Source of the DNA: an uncultured Clostridia bacterium
Lineage (GTDB): Bacteria > Bacillota > Clostridia > TANB77 > CAG-508
Assembly: GCA_947629835.1 (NCBI GenBank)
Contig: CANRFH010000006.1
Coordinates: forward strand, 1-47,398
Direction: 5' to 3'
Length of the DNA stretch: 47,398 nt
Under the pieces are notes generated by a model. That model was not told the DNA's origin. It did no database searches and worked only from the letters and a program-made list of their open reading frames with translations. The position numbers and the translations under genes are program-made. Below are positions 19,396 through 28,628 of the stretch, one piece after another. Position 1 is the first letter of the stretch. Each line of letters opens with the position of its first letter.

Positions 19396-21591
19396 CTAAA
19401 TCACCTCAAGTTTATATTTTAGTCCAGTATTTCTAACTTTTGAATCTGTATTATTTATCATAAATTTAATGATATCTTTATTTCCTACAACTATTAATAA
19501 TTTCTTTGCTCTTGTTATAGCGGTATATAGTAAATTCCTTGTAAGTAGCATTGGAGCTGATCTTACTACCGGAAGAATTACTACATCAAATTCGCTTCCT
19601 TGTGATTTATGAACAGTAATTGCATAAGAATGTTCTATTTGGTCTAGTTCTGAAAATGCATAAGTTACAATTTTTCCGTCATAATCTACCTCTACACTTT
19701 CTGATATATTGCTTATTTTAGTTATAGTACCCATCTCTCCGTTAAAGATTCCTGAACTTATTTCTCCGTTTTGTTCCCAAGCTATATCATAGTTGTTCTT
19801 AATTTGCATGACAGAGTCTCCTTCTCTAAATGTAAATGCTCCAATAGACTTTTCTTCTTTTTTTATATCTTTTGGGTTTATAAGTTCCTGAATCTTTTTA
19901 TTTAATTCCCTTGTACCTACATCTCCTTTTTTACTAGGAGTTATAATCTGCACACTATTAAAATCTTCATAGTTATCAAATTGTTTAAGTCCATCTTTAT
20001 ATAAAGATAATACAAAATTTAATATTCTTTCTTCACTTGTCTCTTGCACAAAAAAGAAATCCTTGTTTAAATCTTCGTCTTCTTCTTCAACAAAATGCTC
20101 TCCTGAATTTACCCTATGTGCATTAAGTATAATCCTACTTTTAGCAGCTTGCCTAAATATTTTGTCTAATACTACTACATTCATCCTATTCGAAGCAATT
20201 ATATCTTTTAATATACTTCCAGGTCCTACTGATGGTAATTGGTCTACATCTCCAGAAAGCACCAATTTTGTTCCTTCATATATCCCCATAAGTAAATACT
20301 TCATTAGGGCTAAATCTATCATTGATGTTTCGTCTACTATAATTACATCTGCATCTATTGGTTGTATGTCAATTCCTTCATTTATGTATTTTGCGTCATC
20401 AATTTTTGATATTTGGAGAAGTCTATGAAGTGTTTTTGCATCTTCTCCAGTTGTTTCTGTCATTCTTTTTGCAGCTCTTCCTGTTGGAGCACATAGTACA
20501 ACTTTTTTACCCTCATTTTTATATAAATCTATTATATTTTTTATAATCGTTGTTTTTCCAGTACCTGGTCCTCCTGTTATAACGCAGACATTATTTTCAT
20601 TTACTGCATAAATTGCTTCTCTTTGCTTATCTGAAAGCTCTATTCTATTTATCTTTTCTATTCTTTCAAGTTTTGTTTCTATATTATCTATTCTTTTTCT
20701 ATTTTTTACATTATCAAGAAGTATAAGCTTTCCTGCAATAAACTTTTCTGCTTCATAATACTCTGCAAGATATACCCATTCTTCTTCGTCTCTTTCCTCT
20801 ATGACAATTAATCCCCTAACCTTCATTTGATTTAAAAACTCTTTAATTGTGCTTTCTGATATTTGAAGAAGTGTTGATACAAAGTCAGTCAAATTCTCCT
20901 TGATAACACACGTATGCCCATTATATGTTGCAAGAAGAAGTGCATATTTTATTCCATATATTATTCTTTGTTCGTCGTCAATATTTACCCCTAACCTTAA
21001 AGCCGCTTCATCTATTGTTTTAAAGTTTATTCCTCTTACAACATCTATCAATCTATATGGATCCTTCTCAATTTCTTCTATTGCATTTGTGCCATATAAT
21101 TCATAAACTTTTTTTGCATAACTTGCACTTATCCCTATTTTTTCTAAGAAGCTTACTATTTTCCAAAGCTCTTTATTTTCTATAAAACTTTCAGAAATCT
21201 CAATTGCTTTTTCTTCTGTTATGCCTTTTATAGTGGCTAACTTTTCTGGTTCTTTTTCTAAAATATATACAGTTTCTTCTCCAAATTTTTGAATTATCTT
21301 CTCAGCTGTTTTTGGTCCTACCCATTTTATATTACCATTTGCTAAATATCTCTCTAATGCATCTGGTGTTTCAGGTATATTTTTCTTAAATGTTTCTACT
21401 TTAAACTGCCTTCCATATTCTTTATGTACAACATACTGACCTGAAACTGTAAGGTTATCTCCTGCATTTACAAATGGCAAGTATCCAACAATTGTTATTT
21501 CTTCTTCATCAGTTAACATTCGTGCAATTGTATATGAGTTTATTTCGTTAAAATATATAATTGTTACGATTTCTCCTGTTAGTGTATCCAA
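19396..21591 (-). CDS. recD2: RecD2-type 5'-3' DNA helicase
   Basis: 731 residues. N-terminal OB/HhH region (EIVTIIYFNEINSYTIARML, GNIKWVGPKTAEKIIQKFG), then the SF1B helicase: Walker A VITGGPGTGKTTIIKNI, APTGRAAKRM, Walker B VIIVDETSMIDLALM, GDVDQLPSVGPG, and motif VI with AITVHKSQGSEFDVVILP and LLYTAITRAKKLLIVVG. RecD2 proteins act without RecBC in damage tolerance and mismatch repair. No CGG break occurs here although NNC-GGA is used several times (for example YDGK, NGEM, QNGE). The start ATG follows GGAG. comFC is translationally adjacent downstream and rpe upstream. Confidence 0.93.
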   Translation of the reverse strand: MDTLTGEIVTIIYFNEINSYTIARMLTDEEEITIVGYLPFVNAGDNLTVSGQYVVHKEYGRQFKVETFKKNIPETPDALERYLANGNIKWVGPKTAEKIIQKFGEETVYILEKEPEKLATIKGITEEKAIEISESFIENKELWKIVSFLEKIGISASYAKKVYELYGTNAIEEIEKDPYRLIDVVRGINFKTIDEAALRLGVNIDDEQRIIYGIKYALLLATYNGHTCVIKENLTDFVSTLLQISESTIKEFLNQMKVRGLIVIEERDEEEWVYLAEYYEAEKFIAGKLILLDNVKNRKRIDNIETKLERIEKINRIELSDKQREAIYAVNENNVCVITGGPGTGKTTIIKNIIDLYKNEGKKVVLCAPTGRAAKRMTETTGEDAKTLHRLLQISKIDDAKYINEGIDIQPIDADVIIVDETSMIDLALMKYLLMGIYEGTKLVLSGDVDQLPSVGPGSILKDIIASNRMNVVVLDKIFRQAAKSRIILNAHRVNSGEHFVEEEDEDLNKDFFFVQETSEERILNFVLSLYKDGLKQFDNYEDFNSVQIITPSKKGDVGTRELNKKIQELINPKDIKKEEKSIGAFTFREGDSVMQIKNNYDIAWEQNGEISSGIFNGEMGTITKISNISESVEVDYDGKIVTYAFSELDQIEHSYAITVHKSQGSEFDVVILPVVRSAPMLLTRNLLYTAITRAKKLLIVVGNKDIIKFMINNTDSKVRNTGLKYKLEVI

Positions 21592-21603
21592 ATTATATCT
21601 CCT

Positions 21604-22264
21604 CTATTTTTTAAAGTTTTGTGCTGCCTCCTCTATATTTTCTGCATTTACTATTGCTGTACCTATAACAAAAATATTTGCTCCTGATTTTTTTGCATCT
21701 TCTATTGTTTCTGCATTTATTCCGCCATCTACTTCTATATCTATATCAATATTATTTTCATCTATATATTTCTTTAAAGTTTTTACTTTCTCTAATGTTT
21801 CAGGTATAAGTTTTTGTCCTCCGAGTCCTGGCTCTACTGTCATTACTAAACACATATGTATATATGGTAAAAATTCATATACTTCTTCTATTTTTGTACT
21901 TGGTTTTATTGCTAATCCTACCTTTATATTATTTTCTTTTAGGTAATTTATAATATCCATTGTTTCTTCTTTTGAAGATGTTGCTTCCATATGAAATGTT
22001 ATCATATTTGGCCCTAATCCAATATAATCGTCAATAAACTCTTTTACATCTTTTACCATTAGGTGTACATCAAGTGGAATATTTGACATTTGTTTTATTG
22101 AATTTGCATATTCTCTCATAAGACTTACTGTATCTTTTGGGACAAATTTTCCGATCCATTACATCTATATGAAAGTAATCTGTATGAGCAACCTCTAATC
22201 CATAAAAGATTCTCATTGCATCTTCCTTTTTTACATTTAATATTGAAGTTGATATTTCTACCAT
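21604..22264 (-). CDS. rpe: Ribulose-phosphate 3-epimerase (one CGG +1 site)
   Basis: TIM-barrel epimerase of the pentose phosphate pathway, 219 residues. MVEISTSILNVKKED, FHIDVMD, then the break at 22151-22153 (GAT CGG AAA). Skipping C gives VMD-GKFVPKDTVS, the invariant DVMDG[xF]VP, Gly38. Further motifs: DVHLMVKDVKEF, TFHMEATSS, VMTVEPGLGGQKLI and IDIEVDGGINAET. The gene overlaps rsgA by 7 bp, the usual rsgA-rpe order of Firmicutes. Confidence 0.95.
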
Positions 22265-23133
22265 TTGTGTTCCTCCTCATATTTTAAATCATTATATATT
22301 TTTACAAAATTTTCATACCTCTTATTTGATATTTTTCCATTTTTTAGTGCATTTAATACACCACAATTTTCTTCTTTTAGATGAAGGCAAGATACAAACT
22401 CACAGTTTTTTAGATGCTCTCTAAATTCTAAAAAGAAATTTGCTAAATCTTTTGATGGTATCTCATAAATATCCATACTTTGAAATCCTGGCGTATCTAG
22501 TAAATATGAATCTTTCTCTATCTCATATAAAGTCACATCTGTTGTAGTATTTTTCCCCATTTTATTTTTCTTACTGATATCGCCTATTTGTGTTATATCT
22601 TTTCCAATTATTTTATTTGTTAGAGTAGATTTTCCGTACACCAGATTGTCCGAGCAAAAGCACTTGTATTGTTTTTTAATAGTTTTTGTACATCTTTAAT
22701 TCCTTCACCTGTTATACAATTCGTTTTAATTACTTCATACCTGATAGATTTATATAGCTTGTATATTTCATCTGTGATCTTTTCATCTAAATCTATTTTA
22801 TTTATAACTATAACTGGCTTAATTTTTAAGAATTCTGCATAGACAAGTTCTTTATCTAATACAAGTAAATTTGGCTTTGGCATTTTTGGAGAAATTACAA
22901 ATATTATTTGAGAAATATTAGAAACTTTTGGCCTTTTCATATACGAGATTCTAGGAAGAATTGAATTTATAACTGCTTCTTTATCATCTATAACTTCAAA
23001 CTCTACATTATCTCCGAACTGTAAGTTTTAAATCTGAAAGTTTTAATTTTCCACGTAAACTACATTCATATTGCTTTTCGTCTGAACTTACTATATATTT
23101 ATTTGAAATACTTTTTATAACTTTTCCGTTTAT
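22258..23133 (-). CDS. rsgA: Ribosome-assembly GTPase RsgA (three CGG +1 sites, apparent ATA start)
   Basis: Circularly permuted GTPase for 30S maturation, 290 residues. OB-fold start (M)NGKVIKSISNKYIVSS. Break 1 at 23014-23016 (GTT CGG AGA) restores LTV-GDNVEFEV, Gly40. G4-like VINKIDL. Break 2 at 22650-22652 (GCT CGG ACA) and break 3 at 22634-22636 (GTA CGG AAA), only 16 nt apart, together restore AFA-GQSGV-GKSTLTNKIIG, the Walker A (Gly161, Gly166). G3 is LLDTPGFQSM and the C-terminal zinc site lies around CEFVSCLHLKEENCGV. The only start consistent with frame, the upstream TAG and the AGGAGG Shine-Dalgarno is ATA at 23131-23133. Confidence 0.9.
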
Positions 23134-23145
23134 ATTAGTTTCCTC

Positions 23146-23845
23146 CTAAATCTTTTCTAATTTAAAATCTAAGTAATCTGCACTTACAAGTTTAATATCT
23201 ATTCCGTAAGTATCTTCCTTCTACTACGTCTGCTAATGCTTCTCCGTGCAAATGACCGTATATACATTTCTTAACGCCATATTTTTGCATTAATTTTATA
23301 AAATCAGAATTTTCTAATAGTTCTTTATTTGTTGGAGGATAATGCATACAAACTATTATTTCTTTATCCTCTCCATATTTTTTTATTCCGTCTTGTATAG
23401 AAAGCTCTAATCTTATAAGTTCTCTATTAATTATTACCTTGTCTTCTTCATTTAGTAGTCCTAAATTCCAGCCTCTTGTACCTGCTATAATTTTTCCTTC
23501 AAATTCATAAGAATTGTTATGCAAAAAATATATATCTTTAAAATTATTTTCTTCTATGTATTCGTTAAGTTTTTTTAAACTATTCCACCAATAATCGTGG
23601 TTACCTTTTAGTAATATCTTCCTTCCTGGCAATTCATTTATGTAACAAAAGTCTTTATATGTATCTTTTAAATTCATTGCCCATGAGAAATCTCCTGGAA
23701 GTAACACTAAGTCATCTTGTTTTACTTTTTCTATCCAGTCATTCTTTATTTTATTTTCGTGATCTTTCCAATTATCTCCAAAAATATCCATTGGCTTTGA
23801 AGTATCGAAAGACAAATGTAGATCTCCTATTGCGTATATTGACAT
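23146..23845 (-). CDS. Calcineurin-like metallophosphoesterase (one CGG +1 site)
   Basis: 232 residues. Binuclear metal motifs: YAIGDLHLSF (GDxH), LLPGDFSWAM (GDxxW), LLKGNHDYWW (GNHD), IVCMHYPPTNK, and KCIYGHLHGEAL (GHxH). The C-terminal break at 23204-23206 (TTA CGG AAT) restores YL-GIDIKLVSADYLDFKLEKI, the family tail, Gly214. Without the shift only the last ~20 residues change. The substrate is unknown. The stop lies 12 bp before rsgA. Confidence 0.88.
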
Positions 23846-23858
23846 ATTTTTGTTCCTT

Positions 23859-24853
23859 TCAACATATTTTTAAGTTAGGTACTGCATTAAGTGATAAATC
23901 TGATAAATTTCCTGCTAAGTAGTTATAATATGCACTTGATGCTATCATTGCTGCATTATCTGTGCATAGTGATAATTCTGGGAAATATACTGATGCATCA
24001 AGTTCTTTTCCAAGTTCTAAAAATCTTTCTCTAATATATGAATTTGCTGAAACTCCTCCTGCTAAGGCTAATTTTTTTATATTGCTCATTTCTAATGCTT
24101 TTTTAGTATTTTGGATAAGCATATCTGTAACAGTTTTTTCAAAACTTGCACATAAATCTTCTTTTTTTATATCTTTTTTATTATGATTTAAGTTAATTAC
24201 TGCTGTTTTGATTCCACTAAAACTAAAATCTAGACCTTCTAAATGTGTCTTTGGAAGTTCTATATTTGGATTTCCGCATTTTAGCAAGCTTGTCCACTTT
24301 TGGTCCTCCTGGATATGGAAGGGACATAACTCTTGCGACCTTATCAAATGCTTCTCCGATTGCATCATCTTTTGTCTTTCCAAGTATTTTAAACTTTGTA
24401 TAGTCTTCTACTTTTACTAAATGTGTATGTCCACCTGAGATTACTAAGCATAAAAACTCAGGCTCTAATTCTTTAAATGTTATATAGTTTGCTGCAATAT
24501 GGCCTTCTATGTGATTTACTCCGGACAAGTGGTTTATTTAAAGCATAGCTTAAAGCTTTTGCATATCCAACACCAACAAGTAAGGCTCCAACAAGTCCCG
24601 GTCCATAAGTACACGCAATTACATCTATATCAGAAAAAGTCATATTTGCTTTTTTTAGAGCTTCTTCAGTAACCTCTGATATTGCTTCTATATGTTTTCT
24701 TGATGCTATTTCTGGAACAACTCCACCAAATTTTTCGTGTATCTTTATTTGTGAGTTTATAACATTAGAAAGAACCTCTCGCCCATTTTTTACAATTGCG
24801 ACAGAGGTTTCATCACAGCTTGTTTCAACTCCTAGAATCGTTATATCTTTCAT
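23859..24853 (-). CDS. tsaD: tRNA N6-adenosine threonylcarbamoyltransferase TsaD (two CGG +1 sites)
   Basis: Makes t6A37 in ANN-decoding tRNAs with TsaB and TsaE; normally essential. 330 residues. [31 protein letters not shown]. Break 1 at 24521-24523 (GTC CGG AGT) restores [15 protein letters not shown], the iron-binding HxxxH, Gly111. Then [25 protein letters not shown]. Break 2 at 24274-24276 (ATG CGG AAA) restores [15 protein letters not shown], Gly193. Then [34 protein letters not shown]. The two fixed frames overlap without loss. The metal site and the C-terminal lobe depend on the shifts. Confidence 0.94.
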
Positions 24854-24884
24854 TTATGTTCTATCTCTTTCCTTCCACTTTTAT

Positions 24885-26024
24885 TTAATTTGTAAATAAC
24901 TGTACCCAATAATATGTACCTTGAAGTTTTATTACTCCTATTCCAATTTTTCCATAATTTTTATTTATCATATTAGCATAATGTCCACTAGAATTTTTCC
25001 AACCTTCTGAAACTGCCTTAGCAGTAGAACGTCCTGATGATATATTTTCTCCAGACGCATTATAGCCTATATTCATATCATCTAAAATTGTAAAGCATGT
25101 TCTGCCATCAGGTCTTGTATGTGAAAATTTCTTTGCATATGCAATTTCTACTGCTCTTGCACATGCAGCAACTGTTAAATTGCTATCAAGTGTCAAATCT
25201 TTTCTATCTGTAACTCCATCTATTTGTTTTTCATTTGCTTCTTTTCTATATTGATTTACGTATTTAAGCACATCATTTATTGATGAAGAATTAGAACTTT
25301 TTAAGCTTCTTGCCTCTGGTAAAAGTTCAGATGTTGATGCTTTATATCCTGTTCTATCATATTCCGTAGTAGTATAAGAACTTGTTTCTTTTTTACTCCC
25401 ATCGCTATATACATCATATCTTTTTATTGTGTATGTATTAATTTTTACACCATATTTAGTCTCTGATTTAGTTAATTCTTTGCTTTCATCAGTTCCAGTT
25501 TTAGTAACTTTTGCTGTATTGCTATTTTTATTATTATTAGTGTTTGTATTCTTGTTATTATTTGAAGTAGTATTTGTATTCTTGTTATTATTAGTAGTAG
25601 TGTTTGTATTCTTGCTATTATTAGTAGTAGTGTTTGTATTCTTGCTATTATTTGAAGTAGTATTTGCTGTATTTGTATTTTTAGTTGTGCTTGTAGCCTT
25701 GCTAGTATTACTACTTGTATTTGTCGTATTAGTCGTATTTGTATTTTTAGCTGTATTTGTATTAGCTGTATTTTCTTCTTCACTAGTAACATTATTTGTT
25801 TCTAATAAATTTGTTTCATTTGAAATTATATTTTCTGCTGTTTCTAATATGTTTTGTTCCTGAGCTCCATCATCTACTATATTACCAAGATTATTTCCTC
25901 TGAAAAAGTAATAACTACCAAAACATGCCACTACAAATATTATTGCTAAGACAATAAAAGTTATTATTATTACTTTGCTTTTAGATTTTTCTTTTGTTGT
26001 ATTTTTTTCATCATTTTTTTCCAT
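24885..26024 (-). CDS. Membrane-anchored CAP/SCP-domain protein with Asn/Thr repeat linker
   Basis: 379 residues. Cytoplasmic Lys-rich start, one membrane helix (about residues 18-42), then a long low-complexity linker of NTTNN/SKNTNT-type repeats (roughly residues 90-170), then a basic region and a C-terminal CAP domain of the YkwD type (VNQYRKEANEKQ, AVEIAYAKKFSHTRPDGR, GENISSG, VSEGWKNSSGHYANMINKNY and GIGVIKLQGTYYWVQLF). Such proteins sit on the outside of the membrane; their biochemical role in Clostridia is not settled. The linker is encoded by tandem repeats that probably change length easily. Confidence 0.85.
   Translation of the reverse strand: MEKNDEKNTTKEKSKSKVIIITFIVLAIIFVVACFGSYYFFRGNNLGNIVDDGAQEQNILETAENIISNETNLLETNNVTSEEENTANTNTAKNTNTTNTTNTSSNTSKATSTTKNTNTANTTSNNSKNTNTTTNNSKNTNTTTNNNKNTNTTSNNNKNTNTNNNKNSNTAKVTKTGTDESKELTKSETKYGVKINTYTIKRYDVYSDGSKKETSSYTTTEYDRTGYKASTSELLPEARSLKSSNSSSINDVLKYVNQYRKEANEKQIDGVTDRKDLTLDSNLTVAACARAVEIAYAKKFSHTRPDGRTCFTILDDMNIGYNASGENISSGRSTAKAVSEGWKNSSGHYANMINKNYGKIGIGVIKLQGTYYWVQLFTN
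25520..25770. repeat. Coding tandem repeats in the CAP protein linker
   Basis: Short degenerate units around (GTA)TTTGTATTCTTG(TTA) and TTATTAGTAGTAG recur many times. They encode the Asn/Thr-rich linker of the minus-strand CAP gene. They have no spacers of uniform length, so this is not a CRISPR array. Confidence 0.8.
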
Positions 26025-26043
26025 AATATTATCCCCTTTTTAT

Positions 26044-26772
26044 TTATAATAGACCAAATATTGATGCTCCTATGTGTATCAGTCCAGTATATAAAAAGTT
26101 AAGTACAGGTGAGATTATATCTCCTGCTAAGCCTGTTATCCATATAACTAAAAAGATTATATAGAATATTGATTCGTGGTCATAAATCCATTGTTTTGCA
26201 TTATATGATAAGAAATTTACTAATATTTTTGATCCATCTAGTGGTGGAAGCGGAATTAGGTTAAATATTCCAAGTCCTAGATTAACAATTATTGCATATT
26301 GTATCATTGATACAATAATGTCTCCAATGCTTGTTTGAACAAATGAAGTTGCAAACTTAAAAATTACACAATACAATAATGTAAATACAATCGCAAGGAT
26401 AAAATTCATTATTGGTCCAGCAGCTGCAACAATTGCTTCACCTGCTGTTTGTGAATATTTATGGTTAAAGTTTCTTGGATTTATTGCAACCGGTTTTCCC
26501 CATCCAAATCCTGCAAATAGTAGTAATGTAAAACCTATTGGATCTATATGTGATAATGGGTTTAAATTTAATCTATTTTGGAGCATTGGTGTATCATCGC
26601 CAAGTTTCGTTGCAGCATAAGCATGTGCAAATTCATGGAAACTTATCGCAACTAATACTCCTGGTATAGTGAGTAATAATATTACCCAGTCAAGTCCTGA
26701 CATTCCCATTAATCTCATTAATACTAAAACTATTAGCATCAAATATAAAAATCTTTTATCTGAATAAAACAT
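26044..26772 (-). CDS. Site-2-protease-type M50 membrane peptidase
   Basis: 242 residues with about five to six membrane helices. Zinc motif HEFAHAYAATKLGD (HExxH) in an early helix and the second signature NLIPLPPLDGSKIL (NPxPPLDG type, here with the Asp ligand). This matches the compact M50B family common in Firmicutes, without PDZ domain. Substrates of this subgroup are largely unknown. It precedes the CAP gene on the same strand by 19 bp. Confidence 0.85.
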   Translation of the reverse strand: MFYSDKRFLYLMLIVLVLMRLMGMSGLDWVILLLTIPGVLVAISFHEFAHAYAATKLGDDTPMLQNRLNLNPLSHIDPIGFTLLLFAGFGWGKPVAINPRNFNHKYSQTAGEAIVAAAGPIMNFILAIVFTLLYCVIFKFATSFVQTSIGDIIVSMIQYAIIVNLGLGIFNLIPLPPLDGSKILVNFLSYNAKQWIYDHESIFYIIFLVIWITGLAGDIISPVLNFLYTGLIHIGASIFGLL

Positions 26773-26876
26773 TCTATTCTCTCCTTATAATTTATCTTAT
26801 GTGGTATAAATTACCAATATTATTATATTTATTAATAGAGCATTTGTCAATCTCTCTTTTAGAAGAATTTAAAATT

Positions 26877-26898
26877 AGAGCTATGTTTCTCATAGCCC
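26877..26898 (-). terminator. Terminator of the suf operon
   Basis: An imperfect stem AGAGCTATG / CATAGCCCT lies 10 bp after the sufU stop and is followed on the minus strand by AU-rich sequence. It is similar in sequence to the hairpins at 32391 and 36561. Confidence 0.65.
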
Positions 26899-26907
26899 TG
26901 TTTTTTA

Positions 26908-27375
26908 CTAATTACAACAATTAATATTTTCTTTTCCGTCACTAACATTTTTGTCTAGCATATCTTCTAGTGTATGCCAAGCAAGTAAAGCACATTTTAC
27001 CCTAGCAGGCATATTAGATATATTTTTAAAAGCGATTGCATCTTCTAATGATTCTTGTTCTTTTTCGCTTAGTTCTTCTCTTTTAATCATCTTTATAAAC
27101 GTTTTTATAATCTCTTTTGCTTCCTTTACTGTCTTACCTCTTAAAGTATCTATCATAATAGATGTAGAACTTGTAGATATTGCACAGCCGTGTCCAGTAA
27201 ATGCCATATCTTTTATTATATCTCCATCTAATTTTATTTCCAATGTAATTTCATCTCCACAATTTGGGTTATGTCCTTTTTCTTCAAAGTCTGCATTTTC
27301 AAGTTTTTTCTTATTATATGAATTCATACTGTGTTCCATAATCAAATCATTATACATTTCATCTAAATCATCCAT
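26908..27375 (-). CDS. sufU: SufU-type Fe-S scaffold/sulfur-transfer protein
   Basis: 155 residues. The three zinc/sulfur Cys are in GHNPNCGDEI, GHGCAIST and RVKCALLAW, with the Asp of NCGD, as in SufU rather than IscU. The protein ends in CC. SufU takes the persulfide from SufS. It is the last gene of the suf operon (sufC-B-D-S-U), with 17 bp to sufS. Confidence 0.93.
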   Translation of the reverse strand: MDDLDEMYNDLIMEHSMNSYNKKKLENADFEEKGHNPNCGDEITLEIKLDGDIIKDMAFTGHGCAISTSSTSIMIDTLRGKTVKEAKEIIKTFIKMIKREELSEKEQESLEDAIAFKNISNMPARVKCALLAWHTLEDMLDKNVSDGKENINCCN

Positions 27376-27392
27376 TTTTATACCTCTTAAAT

Positions 27393-28617
27393 CTAGTTTT
27401 TGATGTATTTTTCAAACATCTTATATGCCTTATTTAGGCCTTTTACTAATCTATCTACATCTTCTTTTGTATTATAGAAATAAAAACTTGCTCTACATGT
27501 TGAATCAATTCCTAAAAATCTCATAAGTGGTTGTGTGCAGTGATTTCCGAGAGCGAACACATACACCTTCACTATCTAAAATACTTGCTATATCATGTGG
27601 ATGAACTCCTTTTATATTAAATGATATAGTACTTGTGTGATTTTCTTCGTTTGGAGTCATATATAAGGTCAAGTAATTTAGTTTAGAAAGCTCTTGTCTT
27701 GCATATTTGACGGCTTCTCTTTCTAACTTTTGTATTTTATCATATCCTAGCTTTTCAATATAATCAATTGCAGCACCAAGTCCTACAACTCCTCCTACAT
27801 TTTGAGTTCCAGCCTCAAACTTATTTGGAAGAGGTGCAAATGTTGTATCTTGTTCATATACATACTCAATCATATCTCCACCCATCAAAAATGGGGTCAT
27901 ATTATTTAACAATTCTTTTTTCCCATATAAAATACCGATTCCCAAAGGAGCAAGCATTTTGTGTCCTGAAAATACAATAAAATCTGCATCTAACTCTTGT
28001 ACATCTATTCTCATGTGAGGTATACTTTGAGCACAGTCTAAAACTACAATAGCATTGTTTTTATGAGCTTGTTTAATAATTTTTTTAACATTATTTATAG
28101 TGCCTAATGAATTTGATACATAAGTTATTCCTACAATTTTTGTATTAGAAGTTATTTTACTTTCTATTTCTTCTGCTGGAATCTCAAAATTTTCATTAAT
28201 ATACATATATTTCAAAGTAGCACCAGTATTTTTAGCTACCTTTTGCCAAGGAACTAAATTAGAATGATGTTCCATTATTGAAAGAACTATTTCTTCACCT
28301 TGTTTTACATTTTCCATACCATAAGAATATGCAATTAGATTTAAACTTTCTGATGCATTTTTTGTAAATATTATTTCTTCTCTATGCCTTGCATTTATAA
28401 ACTCTGCAATTTTAGTTCTTGTATTTTCATAAATTTCGGTTGCTTCTACACTTAAAGTGTATGCACCTCTATGAGGATTTGCATTAAAATTTTCATAAAA
28501 ATTATTAACCGCTTCAATCACTTGAATTGGCTTTTGAGTAGTTGCACCATTATCTAGATATGCAATATTCCTTTTTTCTAAAAGTGGAAAATCTTTCCTT
28601 ATTTCATCTATATCCAT
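27393..28617 (-). CDS. sufS: Cysteine desulfurase SufS (one CGG +1 site)
   Basis: PLP enzyme supplying sulfur for Fe-S clusters, 407 residues. [34 protein letters not shown], the PLP Lys in [14 protein letters not shown]. The frame breaks at 27547-27549 (TCT CGG AAA) near the end. Skipping C restores [17 protein letters not shown], Gly357, whose Cys is the catalytic residue that carries the persulfide. Without the shift the protein ends in an unrelated tail and lacks the active-site Cys. The restored C-terminus runs to a TAG at 27393-27395 and has normal family length. Confidence 0.95.
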
Positions 28618-28628
28618 TACAAAATCTC

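Noticed and set aside
25520..25770. CRISPR-like array
   Set aside because: Repeats are short, degenerate, unevenly spaced and lie in frame inside the CAP gene, where they encode an Asn/Thr linker.
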